This document shows positions 45,536-58,634 of a DNA stretch of 64,000 nt, one piece after another; position 1 is the stretch's first letter; the number at the start of each line of letters is the position of its first letter. The notes under the pieces were generated by a model that saw nothing but the letters and a program-made list of their open reading frames with translations, did not search any database and was not told the origin of the DNA. The position numbers were made by a program, and so were the translations under genes. Origin of the DNA: Carettochelys insculpta (Eukaryota > Chordata > Testudines > Carettochelyidae); contig NC_134146.1 of NCBI RefSeq assembly GCF_033958435.1, forward strand, positions 27,488,501-27,552,500, read 5' to 3'.

Positions 45536-46170
45536 TAGATTCTAAGACCAAAAGGGACCACTGTGATCTTCTAATCTGACCTCCTGTCTGTAACACAGGT
45601 CACATCCCTTCCCTGAACTCATTCCTGTTTGGCTCAAGAGTTGATCTTTTAGAAAAAAAATTCTGCTGATTTTAAAAAAATCACCATTGCTGGAATGCCT
45701 CCACAACCCTTGGTAAATTGTTCTGCTTGTAATTACCCTCCCTGTATAAAAGTGTGTGCCTTATTTCTAGTCTGAACTTAACCTAACTTCAACTGCCAGT
45801 CATTGGAGCTTGTGCTATTGTCTGCTTGACAGAACAGCTCATTAGTAATTTATTTCTTTGTTTCCATTGAGGAATGGTGGGTGAGTAAACATTAAGTGGC
45901 AAGTATCAGAGAGAGAGCTGTGTTAGTCTATATCTTCGAGAACAAGGTGCCACAGGACTTCTTGTTGCACTCATTAAGTGGCTCACTGTTAAGCTAATAA
46001 GAGTTCCTTGAGTCTATCACTATCAGGCATGTTTTCCAAAGTAGTTGTTTTCATAGCTCTTCTCTGACCACACTCCAGTTAATCAACATCCTTTGGACAC
46101 CAGACTGAGCCACACTCCAGGAGCAGCTGCACCTTTGCCACCTACCTCTCTTTGAACAGCTGTAGATTGC
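45536..46170 (-). mobile_element. Old CR1/L3-type LINE fragment (reverse strand)
   Basis: It begins TTCTAAGACCAAAAGGGACC and GATCTTCTAATCTGACCTCC, the reverse of an old CR1 3' end. It continues through ATTACCCTCCCTGTATAAAA and TTATTTCTAGTCTGAACTTA. A SINE fragment at 45905-45968 interrupts it. Coding capacity is gone. Confidence 0.6.
45905..45968 (+). repeat. SINE head with inverted follow-on
   Basis: GAGAGCTGTGTTAGTCTATA and TCTTCGAGAACAA form a SINE head on the + strand. It is followed directly by GGTGCCACAGGACTTCTTGT, the reverse complement of the next SINE module. It is a third example of the inverted arrangement seen at 26450 and 34974. Confidence 0.6.
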
Positions 46171-46588
46171 ATTAGTACTTTTGGCCATAGCATCACATGT
46201 GGAGCTTACATGCAGCATGAGGGGAGATAGCATATGGCAGTTGCTTGGTCATTAGAGAGGAGCAGGTTACCTTCAGCGAAGTTTCCCTGTTCTCTCCATG
46301 CAGATGTTCAAGGCCAACGCTATCACAGAGGTTAATGCAAAGAGCTATGGGCTTGTAGGACAGGCTTGCCATGCTGGGGGAGCTTTCTGTTTACTTTCCA
46401 TTTCAGTTAACTGCTTTCATTCTCCTGTTATAAACACCATCCCTGGAGAGAAAGACTTGCTGCTCTGTGCCTGGTTTAGCTCTTGCCTTAGCCCACCAGC
46501 TGATAGCTGTCAGTACTGATTGCCAATGAGTGCTGGGAAGGAGGGCGTGCTGGATAGAGAATGTTTAACCTGTTTAACAAAAATGGTA

Positions 46589-47170
46589 CCTGTAACAGGG
46601 TGGCCACCCCACTAAAGACCCAGGAGGGGCTAGTCAGGCTTCTTAATTAGCCCTTCCCTGCTAACTCTCTGTGGGCTACACTGGATGAGGAAACCTGTTG
46701 TAGGAATTTTGCTGTAACAAATTCTGATGTGAAAGGGCAGCTGAAGAAGGGCAGAAGCCCTAAGGATTAGCAGCTGAGGAAATGGGGTGGAGCAGCTATT
46801 GACTTTGGAGTCTGAGCTGGAAGAGGACAGGAGCCCAGGTGGGGGCAGAATTCACTGGCTGGGATGGAGCAAGGTCAGGCTGACTGAAGCTAAGGAAGGG
46901 AGGAGAGTGGACAGGCTGCTCTGTTGTGAGGTAATAAGGTGAGCTGGAGCTTGGAAGTGTGGGTTGTGGTCTGCTATAAACCTGCGTCAGATGCTCAAAC
47001 TGAGGAGATAGTGTCCAACTGCCACCTCCCAAGCTCAATCAAATTCAACTGAGACTGCTGTCAATGGGAGTCCGAGGAAAACAGAGGGAGAGGGTTTACA
47101 CTGAGTCCAGTGGTGCAGGAGACTGTCTTGTTCTGAGGGCATATTGGAGTGAGACTAAGGGACTCTGTGC
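46589..47170 (+). repeat. Possible LTR-like or other repeat block
   Basis: This GC- and purine-rich stretch starts TGTAACAGGGTGGCCACCCC and differs in composition from its AT-rich surroundings. The TG start is LTR-like, but I found no matching CA end with a target duplication, no TATA box and no coding frame. The class is undetermined. Confidence 0.25.
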
Positions 47171-50100
47171 CTTTAGAAGGGGTTGACCACTTTAATGCAA
47201 CTTGGCTGGACAACAGCTGCAGTAAGCCAAAGATAGTTGTGGAGAAATTGAAGCAGTGCTGCAGCAGTGCGTTTTCCTGACAGCGTTTGCAGTTTGTTAC
47301 TGTGGTTGTGGGGGTTAATTCTTAAATCTGGTGCAAATACCAACAGCCCCTGTTGCTGATTTTTTTTTTTTTTAACAGTGTTCACACAACTGTGGGGCCC
47401 TTATGCTCAGATGAGTCTACCCCAAACTACATAAGAGCAGAATCAGGCCCACCAAGTTTCTATATATTGTGATGTTTTACTGGGATCAAATGCCTGTAGA
47501 CTGGTTATTTTTGTAATAATGAGCATGTATATAGCACATTACAAACCTACAGCACTAAATTATGCATCTTCACATTACAATCATAAAGCACTCAACAATG
47601 TATCCTCCAAGTGCTGTGCAAACATTAAGGGACAAAAGCTGCTCTCAGTATCAGTAGATTTCATATATGCCATATCCTTGTCTTTATTACTAGGATTGTG
47701 TGTGTTATTAGAGGTGAGGAAACAAAGTGCTCACCAGATAAAGGTAAGTGCAATATATTATTTGAATTGCAGCTCCTTGAAGCCCCAGTCATGGCATGGG
47801 GCCCCATTAAATTCTAGTAATTCATAGTTTACATTTGTCCACTCTTTTCAGAGTTATGCAAATCTGGCAAAAAGGGACTAAAATGAAGAGGAGCAATAAC
47901 CCAGGTGTAGGACATAAGAGGAGGGGGATACTCAGAATATTACATGTCAGAAAACATATTAAGAGATGCCAGACAGTTGTTGTTATAGCAATTCTAACTA
48001 TAGCTGCCTCTAGCACAATTTTTCCAGGCCCATGGCATTGCCCTTCCATAGTTATCTGTCAATCAAATCACTAAAAATAACGAGCAAATGGTATCTCACT
48101 TAACGAGTGTTTCTCCCCACTCTCTCTCATATACTCTGCTCTGGTAAAAGCTGCCATCTCACAGTGGCAGCAGGACCAGGGCTCTATCTCAGAAGGTGCA
48201 TTTTCAATGTATTAGCTAAACAATGATTTGGTGGCTTGAAAGAAGGAGGGGTCCTGTAAGATTCAGGTTGGCATGATAAGGTGAGAGAAACCTGGCCGGG
48301 GCAAAAAATAAGTCCCAACTTTAATTCAGTGGAGTGTGTTTGTCTTTCCAAATGGTCCTGATTTTTGGACAGCTCCATCACTGATGCAACTACAGTATAC
48401 AGTTAAGTGAGTGAGTGACAATTCTTTCTACAGTCACACTGAAAGGAATAGGATAGGGAAAAAGTTGTTTGGGGCTAGGAAGCAAGGAAAAATCTGTATT
48501 CATCTTTTCTACCAGTTGTTTAGTTGTATTGGTCTGAGTCTGGAAGGATGTAGAGTGTCTTCTGACTACCAGACTTAAATTTTCTAGTAAATTGGACACA
48601 CACTGGCCTTCTTTGTATTATCACACCTGGTGGTAGCAAATTTCATTGCCTGGCCCATTTCTGGAAGAGGAAATCTGCCTTGGTGTCAGGGCATTCTCCT
48701 GTTACAACTTGCTTTTTACTGAGACAGCTGTAGACACCTAGGAAATTCTTCCTTCTGGGGATTTTATCCAAAATACAATAGTTCAAGCAATGTTTCATTT
48801 GAAATATTTTTCTCCCTTTGCTGCAGATACTGACTCTCTAGTTTGACAGATTACATCACAAATGCATCTGTTGTTTGCATCAAAACTGCCAAAAGAAACT
48901 GTATTAGAAAACTGTCAATACAGCATGTCTTCAGTGACTGACAGGTACTCAATGCAAAGAAAAATCTTGTAAAACTGTAGAACAATGCCACCTAGTGACT
49001 TCTGTCATATTATGCCGTGTGTATGTGAGTGAGAGAGAAAAGTTCCAGAATGTGAATCTATTCATATGGCAATGCTTCCATACTCTTCCCTCCCTGCAAG
49101 TCCATGGCCTTTATTAAGGTAGGGACATACTGAGACAGACAGCCTGATGTGCAGTGCAATTTGAGCAAGCCTACAGATTGACTAATAAATCTAATTTGTA
49201 AGCTAAAATCAATCATTTTTTGGGATTTAAGTTAGAACATACTTGGTTACAGCTCATCAAATCCTTTTTTAATAAAATCCACTTGTACACAGTATGAATC
49301 AAAGCCAAATTTTTGAAAGAATGAAAATTTAACAGATTTTAAAAAACCAACAAATTCCGTTCATCTCTGTACTTCTGAAGCTTTAAAAAATGATTGAAAA
49401 TCCCTTTAGTAAAAAGAGACTGCAAATATGGCTTACTGAAAAGGTGCTTATCTTTCCCATTTTGAGATGTTCATTTGTCTCTGACTGGAACAGTACTTCA
49501 GAGAACAACAGGTGTTTGAAAAATACTCATCATAGGTAGCATACAAATAATCATAATCTCACCCTCTTGCTCTGCAAACTTATGACTGGAGCTCTCTTTT
49601 GTTCAGCCTTTAAGGTGGCTTATGGGCATAAGTGAATGCTATAGATCCAGGGAAATCACCTGAGCACAACCAGGATGGAATTGTCTTTAAGTCACACCTA
49701 TTCTTTAATTTTGTAATAGTTTGTCTAATTTACCTGAAAGTAATAAATGCTGCTTAAATGTTATAAGGACCTGTGAAGTTCATAAAGCTGCAATATGCTT
49801 CACAAAATTTTCTTGTTTTGTGTTTATCAAGGAGCTCTGACCAGACTAAAATTCCAGTAGATGTCAGTGTTGGAATTTGGTGAGCTCTGGGAATCTGTCC
49901 AAGCCCAGAGCCACACTAAACAGATGGACAGTGTAAGCTGTTCATAGACTGTCACCACAGTAGCAAGGGTATTGGGGGAAACCTTGGCCTGTTGAGGGGC
50001 TTATGGAATGCAATGCACCTACGCTAAATGATGCCTGTGTTTTAAATGGTGAAGCATCCTGTGACTGTGTTATAGATTCCTCTTGAAAGTGGATGGTGTT

Positions 50101-51187
50101 TCCTGGCTACGTGAGGGAGTATAAACTTTTTTTTTATTATTCTGCCCATTCACATACTGAATTTCTGCCCAGAATGTAATGAAGAGAGAATTTTGAGCTT
50201 CCTAACGGCTTGAAGGATTTTAATGAAAACAGTTTATACAGGTGCTCTAAAAGATTAACTCACGTCTGTGACTTTAAAGAGCAGGATCGGTCAAAATCAG
50301 AAAAAGCACTGTTTCCTGGGAGAGAGGAATCCTTTGACAATGGTGGTACTAAAAACATTGGTGGTTTTACACTGTGGGACCAGATTGATGTAACTACGTA
50401 ATATAAAAACATTTGGGTTAGAAATTGGTGCTTAAGAGTTCTGCTTGGCCTTGTCTTTCAATGGCTTTGCATTTATGTTGTACATCAACAGTTATTGATA
50501 ATGTGACAGTTACCAGTTACTGTGACAACAGGTAGCCCATGGGTGGTGATGTTCCTACAAGACTTTCGTTTAATGCTCCCACCTGGGATCAGATGGTTGG
50601 GGAGTAGGCAGGCTGGAGAATGACTGCAAGCGTTTGTATCATTTGGAAAGAGTTGTAATATAAATAAAGGTCTAGATTCAAGGCCCTACTGGGACTCGCA
50701 ACTCTCCTGCTCAGCTGCCCTTCAGCCTCTTGGAAACTAAAATTGCTCAGTGCTTAAACTTTAGCAGTAGAAATATCCTAGGCACCTATGTTGCTAACAT
50801 TGATCTCATGCACAGTAGTTCCACAGCAAGTGTCTGGACACTTAAGCCTCGGTGCAGGGCACATGCTGGAAGAAAGTGGGTGTTCCTCCCATAAGTCTAC
50901 TGTGGAGACCAACTAGGTAAAAGCATTCTGAGCTGACCTACTCTTTCGGGCCCACATGGAGGATGACTCCTTCACAACCTTTAGTCAAGTGCTTTGGGTG
51001 TTCAGCTGAATTCAGGTCTTCCAGTTTGAGTCCCCTCTTTCCTAGAGATGAAGGGATTTGACAAGAGACTAAAGCACTGAGCTAAGAGCTTGTCTGATGT
51101 AGGGCTCCTGCAATCTCTCCCATTACACTGTATAGATGAGTAACAAAAGAATTAGAGGGCCCCAGTGTGGACGAGCATGAGTAACCC

Positions 51188-51255
51188 TGGTGCTTAGAGC
51201 ACTCACCTGAGATGTAGGAGACCAAGAATCCAGTCTTCCCTGCCCCACCTTTTAT
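51188..51255 (+). repeat. tRNA-derived SINE head fragment, second copy
   Basis: CTGGTGCTTAGAGCACTCAC, CTGAGATGTAGGAGACCAAG and AATCCAGTC parallel the copy at 998-1060. The B-box-like part is more degraded here. Confidence 0.4.
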
Positions 51256-52936
51256 TGCTGTTAGTTTATCATCATTTGCAGTGGGACAGCTTCAAAAGGA
51301 GAACCTGGGGGAGCCCCACAACAGATATCTCAAAGCTCAAGAATTGGGTCATTCACTTTGAAGGTGCCAGATCCCAAGTCAAATCCCTTCTGCCCTGAGG
51401 GAGAAAAGGGAGACTTGAACTGGGTATTCCCCCACGTCTGTACTCTACGCAGTTTGGGCCAGATGCTGACAGCAAGAGATACAAGGACAGTGATCCATGA
51501 TCTGCCTCCAGGACCTGTTTGGAGGAGGGATTTGTCTGTTTCTCAGCCAATTATCTTTCTCTTCACTTGAGGTAATAAAAATCCAAATCCAATGGGCAGA
51601 GATTTACAGCTAATGGAAATCAGTGTCACTTCAGAGCCGTCTGCAGAGCTACCCAGATTCTCAGTAGCTGTTCTCAAGTTCTGCTCTCCTTTGCACCATC
51701 ATGAATTCAAAATCACTCCCTAGTGGTCAGTGTAGCTGCTCCAGATTTATACCTGTGTTAATAAGGACAGAATTTGGCTTTCTGTATTCACTTTTTTCCT
51801 CCCTTACTGGGAATCATAACCTGCTGATTCCTTTAAAATGGCTCAATGTGAATAAATACATGGAAATGGAATCTGGAATCCTATTGTCCTCCATGGATAA
51901 CACACAGCCTAGGAAGTGTCAGTGCAAATTTAGCCACGCTGCTTGCTGCCCTACGGAGGGCAGGAGTGGAGGGGGTGGGTTACACATTGGATACCTTTGT
52001 CTATCAAGTATCATAGCTGCTGTGAGTGGATGCATGGGTCACTGGTATAAGAATGAGACACAATCTCCCCTCTTTGAAAATTACCCCCAGCTGGGTTGCG
52101 GGTGACAATTTAGTCTCTTGCAGATATGAGGCTTTAACCATTCCTGTTGTTGAATGAAAGTAAGTTTTCTATTCCTACCACCCCACTGCCAGAGAATGAC
52201 TGCTGAAGCAAGCGAAAACCCTTTAACAGCTAGCAGGGCCCAGCGTTTTTTGTTTCTGGAGGGAAAAATGGCTTGTGGGTTTTATCCAGAATTACAGCCT
52301 GTTTCAGTAAGCGAGTAGAATTTCATAACTTCACGTAGTGTGGCTACACATATTTTAACAGGATAATGATGTTCAGCAGATTCTTCTACACAGGATACCT
52401 CTGAAGATGTACGTGGTACAAAATTATCATAGTTTTCTAAAAGTGGCAAACATAATAGTATGACCTCAGTTAAACAAGTTATTTTTGGCTCTAACATCTA
52501 TTGGCGTGATTCTGTTATCAGCCTCCCCCCACCTGCCATGAAGGAGATAGTAGTATATATCTGTCTATTTCTTATTTTTTTTTTCCAGTTGTGCTATGTT
52601 ACAAACAATGTAATCTGGGTCAGTCATAAAACAATAGTATCGAGTGTTCTCTCTGTAATTTTGGACATTAGAGTCAGCAAGCTGTACTATTGCCAGCCAT
52701 TAAAATTTGTCATTGACTTCATATCCTTCCCATCATAGGATGAAAGGGCAATAAATGCAAATTGCATGCTTTGTTAACAAGTTGTCCATCTTTCAACAAC
52801 AATAGAAGAAAAATGCTTTTATAGGCCAGCAGATGATGTCTATGATAGTTAAATCTTAATGGAGACTGGCCTGTTTACCCAAACAGGGTCTGGCTCTTGG
52901 CATTGCAGAAGTAGATCATCAGTACCCGCCGAGACA

Positions 52937-52987
52937 TGTATCCTCCATGTATTCCAGACATGTATTGTATCCTCCATGTATTCCAGA
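52937..52987. repeat. 22-bp local direct repeat
   Basis: TGTATCCTCCATGTATTCCA plus GA occurs at 52937-52958 and again, exactly, at 52966-52987, 7 bp apart. It is a recent-looking slippage or duplication event. Confidence 0.85.
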
Positions 52988-54512
52988 ACTTCATTACTGC
53001 TAATAACTCATCTACCTCATCTGACCTCCTGGGTTTAGCTAATGTTTTTTTGATAACTCCCATGCAACTCGGACACCATCTGTTTTACTTCTATCAGAGT
53101 TGGATTAGGCTGAATATGTGGAACCAAAGAGCCATACAAGACCACTGAAGTTGAAGATTTCCAATTTATTTCAATCCACATATGAAAAATAAAAATACTC
53201 TACCTGTTCTTCTCAAATCAGCATGCATTACTCAATAAAGTTTGTTCAGGTTGACTTTGGCTCCCGTTTTCCTGAGCTGGAGATGAGTGACCTAGAAGTG
53301 AAAGACTCCCCATCCAATTACTAGTCACCCAAGGCGCTATTTGACCCCACAGCAAATGTTTTAGCTACTTCAGTGCTTTCCTGCACTCCTGAATTTGGGC
53401 TGCTGCATTCTTGTGGCATTCCACTGCTGTCACACTGAAACATCATAATACACCCTGACAGTTGTGAAGGGAGATAAGTGCCGAACTCAGGGCTATGAAT
53501 TGCACCACTGCCATGAGCAGTTGTCCCACTGATGGACAACCTGCAGCGTATGGGAGGCATGTGGCCCAGTGTGGTTCTGTATGTGACCCACAACACACTT
53601 GGTTTACTGTTGCCCACTGATTCTGCTGGTTTCCATCCAAATAGCTTTTCGCGTACCAGTAGTACTGAAAGGACACACATTTAAAGCAAGGGCATGTGAA
53701 GCGAGGTGTGTGCTGCTTGCACACAACATTGACTGTGAGAGCCATGTGTGCCTGCTGCGTTCACTCAAAGCACTGCCACCATTCACTCAGCACACCATGC
53801 AAATCCTAGGCGTGCAAGTGCAGTTAGCAAAATAATCCTACCCCAGGAGGTTGCCTTGGTTAGGACAGTCCTGCAGTCCACTAAGATGGAGGGCCATTCA
53901 TGTGACCCACATATGAGCTTAAGATGCCCAGGGCTGAGCTAGGCACTGCCAAACTCTGTTCCAAATTTAATTCCCCCTTGTGAATTCTGCCCTTCATTTT
54001 TGTTGTTTCCCTTTGTTCTGCTCTCTTTCCACTTCACTTTTTTCTTCTGCTTTATTCTCTTTCCTCACTTTCATTGTCCTTCTTTTGCTTAACCCCACTA
54101 ACCGTCCCTACTTGATTAACTCATTCTTTTTCTGTAGTCCAACCTTTCACCTCCTGTCTACACACATGCACCTCTTCCTAAAAATCTCTCCAGTAACAAC
54201 CTCACTGCCTAAAACTCCAACTGCATACAAACCTCCTCCCTGCACCTTCTCCTTCACAAGCTCAGCTAAAGATATGGGTGTCTCTCTCAATCCCAGTGAC
54301 AGACCAAAACTTGGCACCAGCTCAAACAGCAGCAGAGGGAATATGTTCCTCCTCCCAGTCTGACTGGAACTATTCCTTTTAGACCATGCTTCTGAAAACA
54401 GTCAGTGAATCCCAGTTGTTCCATCAGACGGTGGTTTGTTTACATGTGTGGTGTTTACGTATTCTACCCATGCCTACCTTCATTGTAATCCTTCAGGGGG
54501 TTAGGTATTTGC

Positions 54513-57056
54513 AAGAGAGGTGACGTTGTAGTTGGTATCTGTTATAGGCTGCCAGATCAGGGGGAGGAGATAAATAAGGCTTTCTTCAGGCAGTTTAGTG
54601 AAGCTTCCAAATCACAGGCCCTGGTTCTCATGGGAGACTTTAATCATCCAGACATTTGTTGGGACACCAATACAGCAACACACAGAAATCCAGGAAGTTT
54701 TTGGAGACTATTGGGGATAACTTCTTGGTACAAGTGCTGAAGGAACTGACCAGGGGCCATGCGCAACTTGACCTATTGCTCACAAATAGGGAAGAACTAG
54801 TAGAAGAAATACAAGTGGGGGGGAACCTGGGCTGCAGCAACCATGAGATCGTAGATTTCAGGAACCAGACGAAATGAAGAAGAGTGAGCAGTAACATACA
54901 GACCCTTGATTTCAGAACAGCAGACTTTGACTCCCTAAGAGACCAGATGAGCAGGATCCCTTGTGAAATGAAGATGAAGGGAAAAAGAGTTGAAGAGAAC
55001 TGGAAGTATTTTAAAGAAGTCTTACTGAAGGCACAGGAACAAACAATCCCGCTGCATAGTAAGAAATGCAAACATGGTAGGCAACCAGCTTGGCTTAACA
55101 GGGAAATCCTTAGTCAGCTTAAATTCAAAAAGGATGCATACAAGAAATGGAAACGAGGACAGTTGACTAAGGAGGAGTATAAACATACGGCTGGAGAATG
55201 CTGGGCAGTAATCAGGAAAGTGAAAGCACAATTGGAACTGCAGCTGGAAAGGGATGTGAAGAGTAACAAGAAGGATTTCTACAGGCATGTGAACAATAAG
55301 CAGGTTATCAGGAAAGGTGTGGGGTCATTACTGGATGAGGGAGGTAACCTAGTGACAGATAATGCAGGAAAAGCTGAAGTGATCTATGCTTTTTTTGCCT
55401 CAGTCTTCACAGACAAAGTCAGCTTCCCAATGATGGTCCTAGATGATGCAGTATGGGAAGGTGGAGGGCAGCGATCTGTGGGGAAGGAACAAGTTCTGAG
55501 CTATCTAGAAAAACTAGATGTGCACAAGTCCATGGGTCTGGATTTAATGCACCCCAGGGTACTGAGGAAATTGGCAGAGGTCATTGCTGAACCCTTGGCC
55601 ATTATCCTTGAAGACCCTTGGAGATCGGGGGAGATACCGGATGACTGGATGAAGGCAAACATAGTGCCCATCTTTAAAAAAGGAAAGGACGACAACCCAC
55701 GGAACTATAGACCCATCAGACTTATCTCAATCTCTGAGAAAATAATGGAGGGAATCCTCAAGGAATCCATTTTGAAGCACTTGGAAGAGGGGAAAGTGAT
55801 CAAAAGTAGCCAATATGAATTTGCCAAGGGCAAGTCCTGCCTCACCAATCTGATCAGCTTCTATGATGAGGTGACAAGCTCTGTGGACATGGGGAAGTCA
55901 GTGGATGTGTTACACCTTGACTTCAGCAAGGCTTTTGATATGATCTCCAACAACATTCTTGTCCATAAGTTAAGGAAATATGGATTGGATCCTTGGACTA
56001 TAAGATGGATAGAAAGCTGGATTAATGGTCAGGCCCAACGGGTAGTGGTCAAAAGCTCCATATCTGGATGACGGTCTGTTTCAAGCGGAGTGCCGCAAGT
56101 CTCGGTTCTGGGGCTGGTGTTATTCAACATCTTTATTAATGACCTGGCTGAGGGACTGGGTTGCACCCTCAGCAAGTCTGTGGATGACACAAAACTAGGG
56201 AGAGGTAGATACGTTGGAGGGTAGAGAGAGAATCCAGAGGGACCTGGATAAATTGGAGGACTGGGCCAAAAGAAATCTGATGCGGTTCAATAAGGAGAAG
56301 TGTAGAGTCTTGCACCTGGGGCGGAAGAATCCCAAACATTGTTACAGGCTGGGGACTGACTGGCTCAGCAGCAGTACGATGGAAAGGGACCTAGGGGTTA
56401 TGGTCGATGAAAGGCTGGATATGAGTAAACAGTGTGCCCTTGTAGCCAAGAAAGCTAATGGCATACTGGGGTGCATTAGGAGGAGCATTTCGAGCAGATC
56501 TAGGGAAGTAGTTATTCCTCTTTATTCGGCACTGGTGAGGCCACATCTGGAATATTGTGTCCAGTTTTGGGTCCCCTAGTATAAAAAGGATGTGGATTTG
56601 CTAGAGCAGGTTCAGCGAAGGGCAACAAAAATGATTAAGGATCTGGAGCACAAGACCTATGAGGACAGGCTGAGGTATTTGGGCTTGTTTAGTTTACAGA
56701 AGAGAAGACTTAGAGTTGATTTAATAGCAGCCTTCAACTTCCTGAAAGGGAGCTCTAAAGAGGAGGGTGAGAAACTGTTCTCAGGGGTGTCAGATGGCAG
56801 AACAAGAAGTAATGGTCAGAAGTTGAAGAGGCAAAGGTGTAGGTTAGATATTAGGAAAAACTTCTTCACCAGGCAGGTGGTGAAGCATTGGAATGCGTTG
56901 CTTAGAGAGGTGGTGGATTCTCCATCCCTTGAGGTTTTTAAGTCCCGGCTGCACAAGGTCCTGGCTGGGATGACTTAGTGGGGGTTGATCCTGCTTGAAG
57001 CTGGGGACTGGACTAGATGACCTCCTGAGGTCCCTTCCAGCCCTGTGATTCTGTGA
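54513..57056 (+). mobile_element. CR1 LINE with endonuclease and reverse transcriptase remnants
   Basis: This 5'-truncated CR1 copy is about 2.54 kb. It opens within the endonuclease domain ([26 protein letters not shown] at about 54630). It goes on through a linker ([20 protein letters not shown]) into the reverse transcriptase: [49 protein letters not shown], and VDDTKLG where FADD is expected. Then comes the C-terminal region ending FKSRLHKVLAGMT and the CR1 tail CCAGCCCTGTGATTCTGTGA. The longest frame is 54884-56071. Damage seen: a frameshift near 54690, TGA at 54875, TGA at 56069, a frameshift near 56200 and TAG at 56577. It is inactive. It matches the 3' part of the element at 10243-11118. 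Confidence 0.93.
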
Positions 57057-58278
57057 ACATTTTTAAAAATCTGAACGACTTATGCAATAGGTGGTAACAA
57101 TCTTGGCATTTTGGTATTTCACAAGATGCTCAGGTGGCAAATGCTTTACACTGAGGGCTTGCAGTAGAATAAAATAGCAAGAAATTGACATGAGGCAGGG
57201 TGGGTGATTGCGTAGAAAGGAAAGGTCACTCCACCATGGCATCCTTTGATGCCTTATAGCTGTCACTGTCTTATGAAGCTGTAATGTGGAATCTTGCATC
57301 CCACAGCCAGCAGTGGGGGTGTGATAAAGGGTCTGAGGGTTTGGACAGTAATTGCTCTCTTCTATCTTTGGCATAAGAGGGCATTGTATTTCGCTGAGGA
57401 GCCTTCCACAGCAGCTAATATTATTGTCCATTTCAGGAAACTTACAGCAAGAAATCAATTGTAAGTAGGTTAAAGAACAGGAGCTAGCACTAAAAAAATG
57501 TTTAAAGTCCCTACTGTTAGATGTTATTGTACAGAGGGGCTTATTGGATATATAGGCCCGTTTTTTTTTTTTAAAGATGTGCTGCATGCCCCCAAGGCCA
57601 TTGGAAGTGGGGGGAGGCAACAGGTGCTCATTACTTCTGGAAAAATCAGGCATGTGTCTATAAAGCTCTTCTATGTTGCCTCCCTCCACACATCTCACCT
57701 AGGTGCATGAATTCAGCTTGAAGGGCTGTTTTTTTGTTTTTAACCCACAGTCTACCATACGAGAGAATCTAAGCCTGGTTCTCATTATAGCTTCAATGAA
57801 GTCAATGGAGATATGCCACTTTATGTTGGCTGAGATGAAGCTTTCCCTTTTGTTTCAAGTTAGTAGTGCATTATCATAATCTGAAGTGGCTGGTAGTTGG
57901 AGCTCTCCCCCCACTTCAATAGCAGCTGCAAAAGGTCCCTATAGGGTAGCTGCCAAAGCAACCCAGTGGGAATATTTCTTATTGGTTCTGGAGAGGAATC
58001 AATCTTTCTCCCTGCCCATCATAGAATTCTTATAAGAATCAGTGAATGGTCATAATATGCTAATGTTTGGGTCATGCAGAAATAAAAACAATACCCAAAA
58101 TGTAACTGCAACTCACTGAATTAGTGTCTTGAAAAAGTCACTAATGGCTAAATTATCCAGATGAATTAACAGATCCCATGACAAAAATACCCCTATAAAT
58201 GGAGACCCAAATGTGAAGAAAGAATAGTCATTTTAATGACATACATTACACTTATAAACCACAGCCAAAAAGGAAGTA

Positions 58279-58634
58279 CAGTAAATGCTCCTTTATCTGG
58301 TATTCAATCGACCAGATCTCTCAGATAACTTATACAAACATGCCCCATCGCTGCTGGAGCTCCCCACAGTCCTAGACAGCTCCCTGGGGCTGGAGCTGCT
58401 GGAGTTTCCTGGCCCCGGTGCATTCCTCTGGCCCTGGAGCTGCCAGCGTGTTCCTCTGGCCCTGACCAGCTTCATGTTACTGGATCTGCTCTCATTCCCC
58501 TGACCCCAGCTGGCGACCCCCATCTTTGTCTCTCCCCTTCTGCCTATGATTCCCCAGTTACTCTCTGTTAATTGACATTCTCATATCTGGCAACTCCCCT
58601 GTCCTGGGGTTGCTGGATATGAAAGAGTTTACCA
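58279..58634. mobile_element. TA-flanked pogo-like MITE
   Basis: The 356-nt element begins CAGTAAATGCTCCTTTATCT and ends CTGGATATGAAAGAGTTTAC plus CA, with TA on both sides (58277-58278, 58635-58636). The inner GC-rich segment has GCTGGAGCTCC and CTGGAGCTGC repeats. The left end matches those at 3697 and 7654. Confidence 0.7.

Larger units (their letters stand above)
42661..54512. other. Intergenic region downstream of MBNL1
   Basis: No host gene is supported. Contents are old reverse-strand CR1 pieces (42955-43170, 45536-46170), a TA-flanked MITE (43262), a C-rich tract (44012-44033), a fold-back MITE (44504), SINE pieces (44945, 45905), a possible LTR-like block (46589-47170) and a tRNA-like SINE head (51188). 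Stretches 47.4-51.1 kb and 51.3-54.5 kb hold short random frames and a 22-bp local duplication (52937-52987). A stretch at 53320-53840 has overlapping frames on both strands that I could not identify. Confidence 0.6.

Noticed and set aside
54884..56071. A 395-codon open frame that looks like a host gene
   Set aside because: It contains CR1 reverse transcriptase motifs and sits inside a 5'-truncated LINE with stops and frameshifts on both sides.
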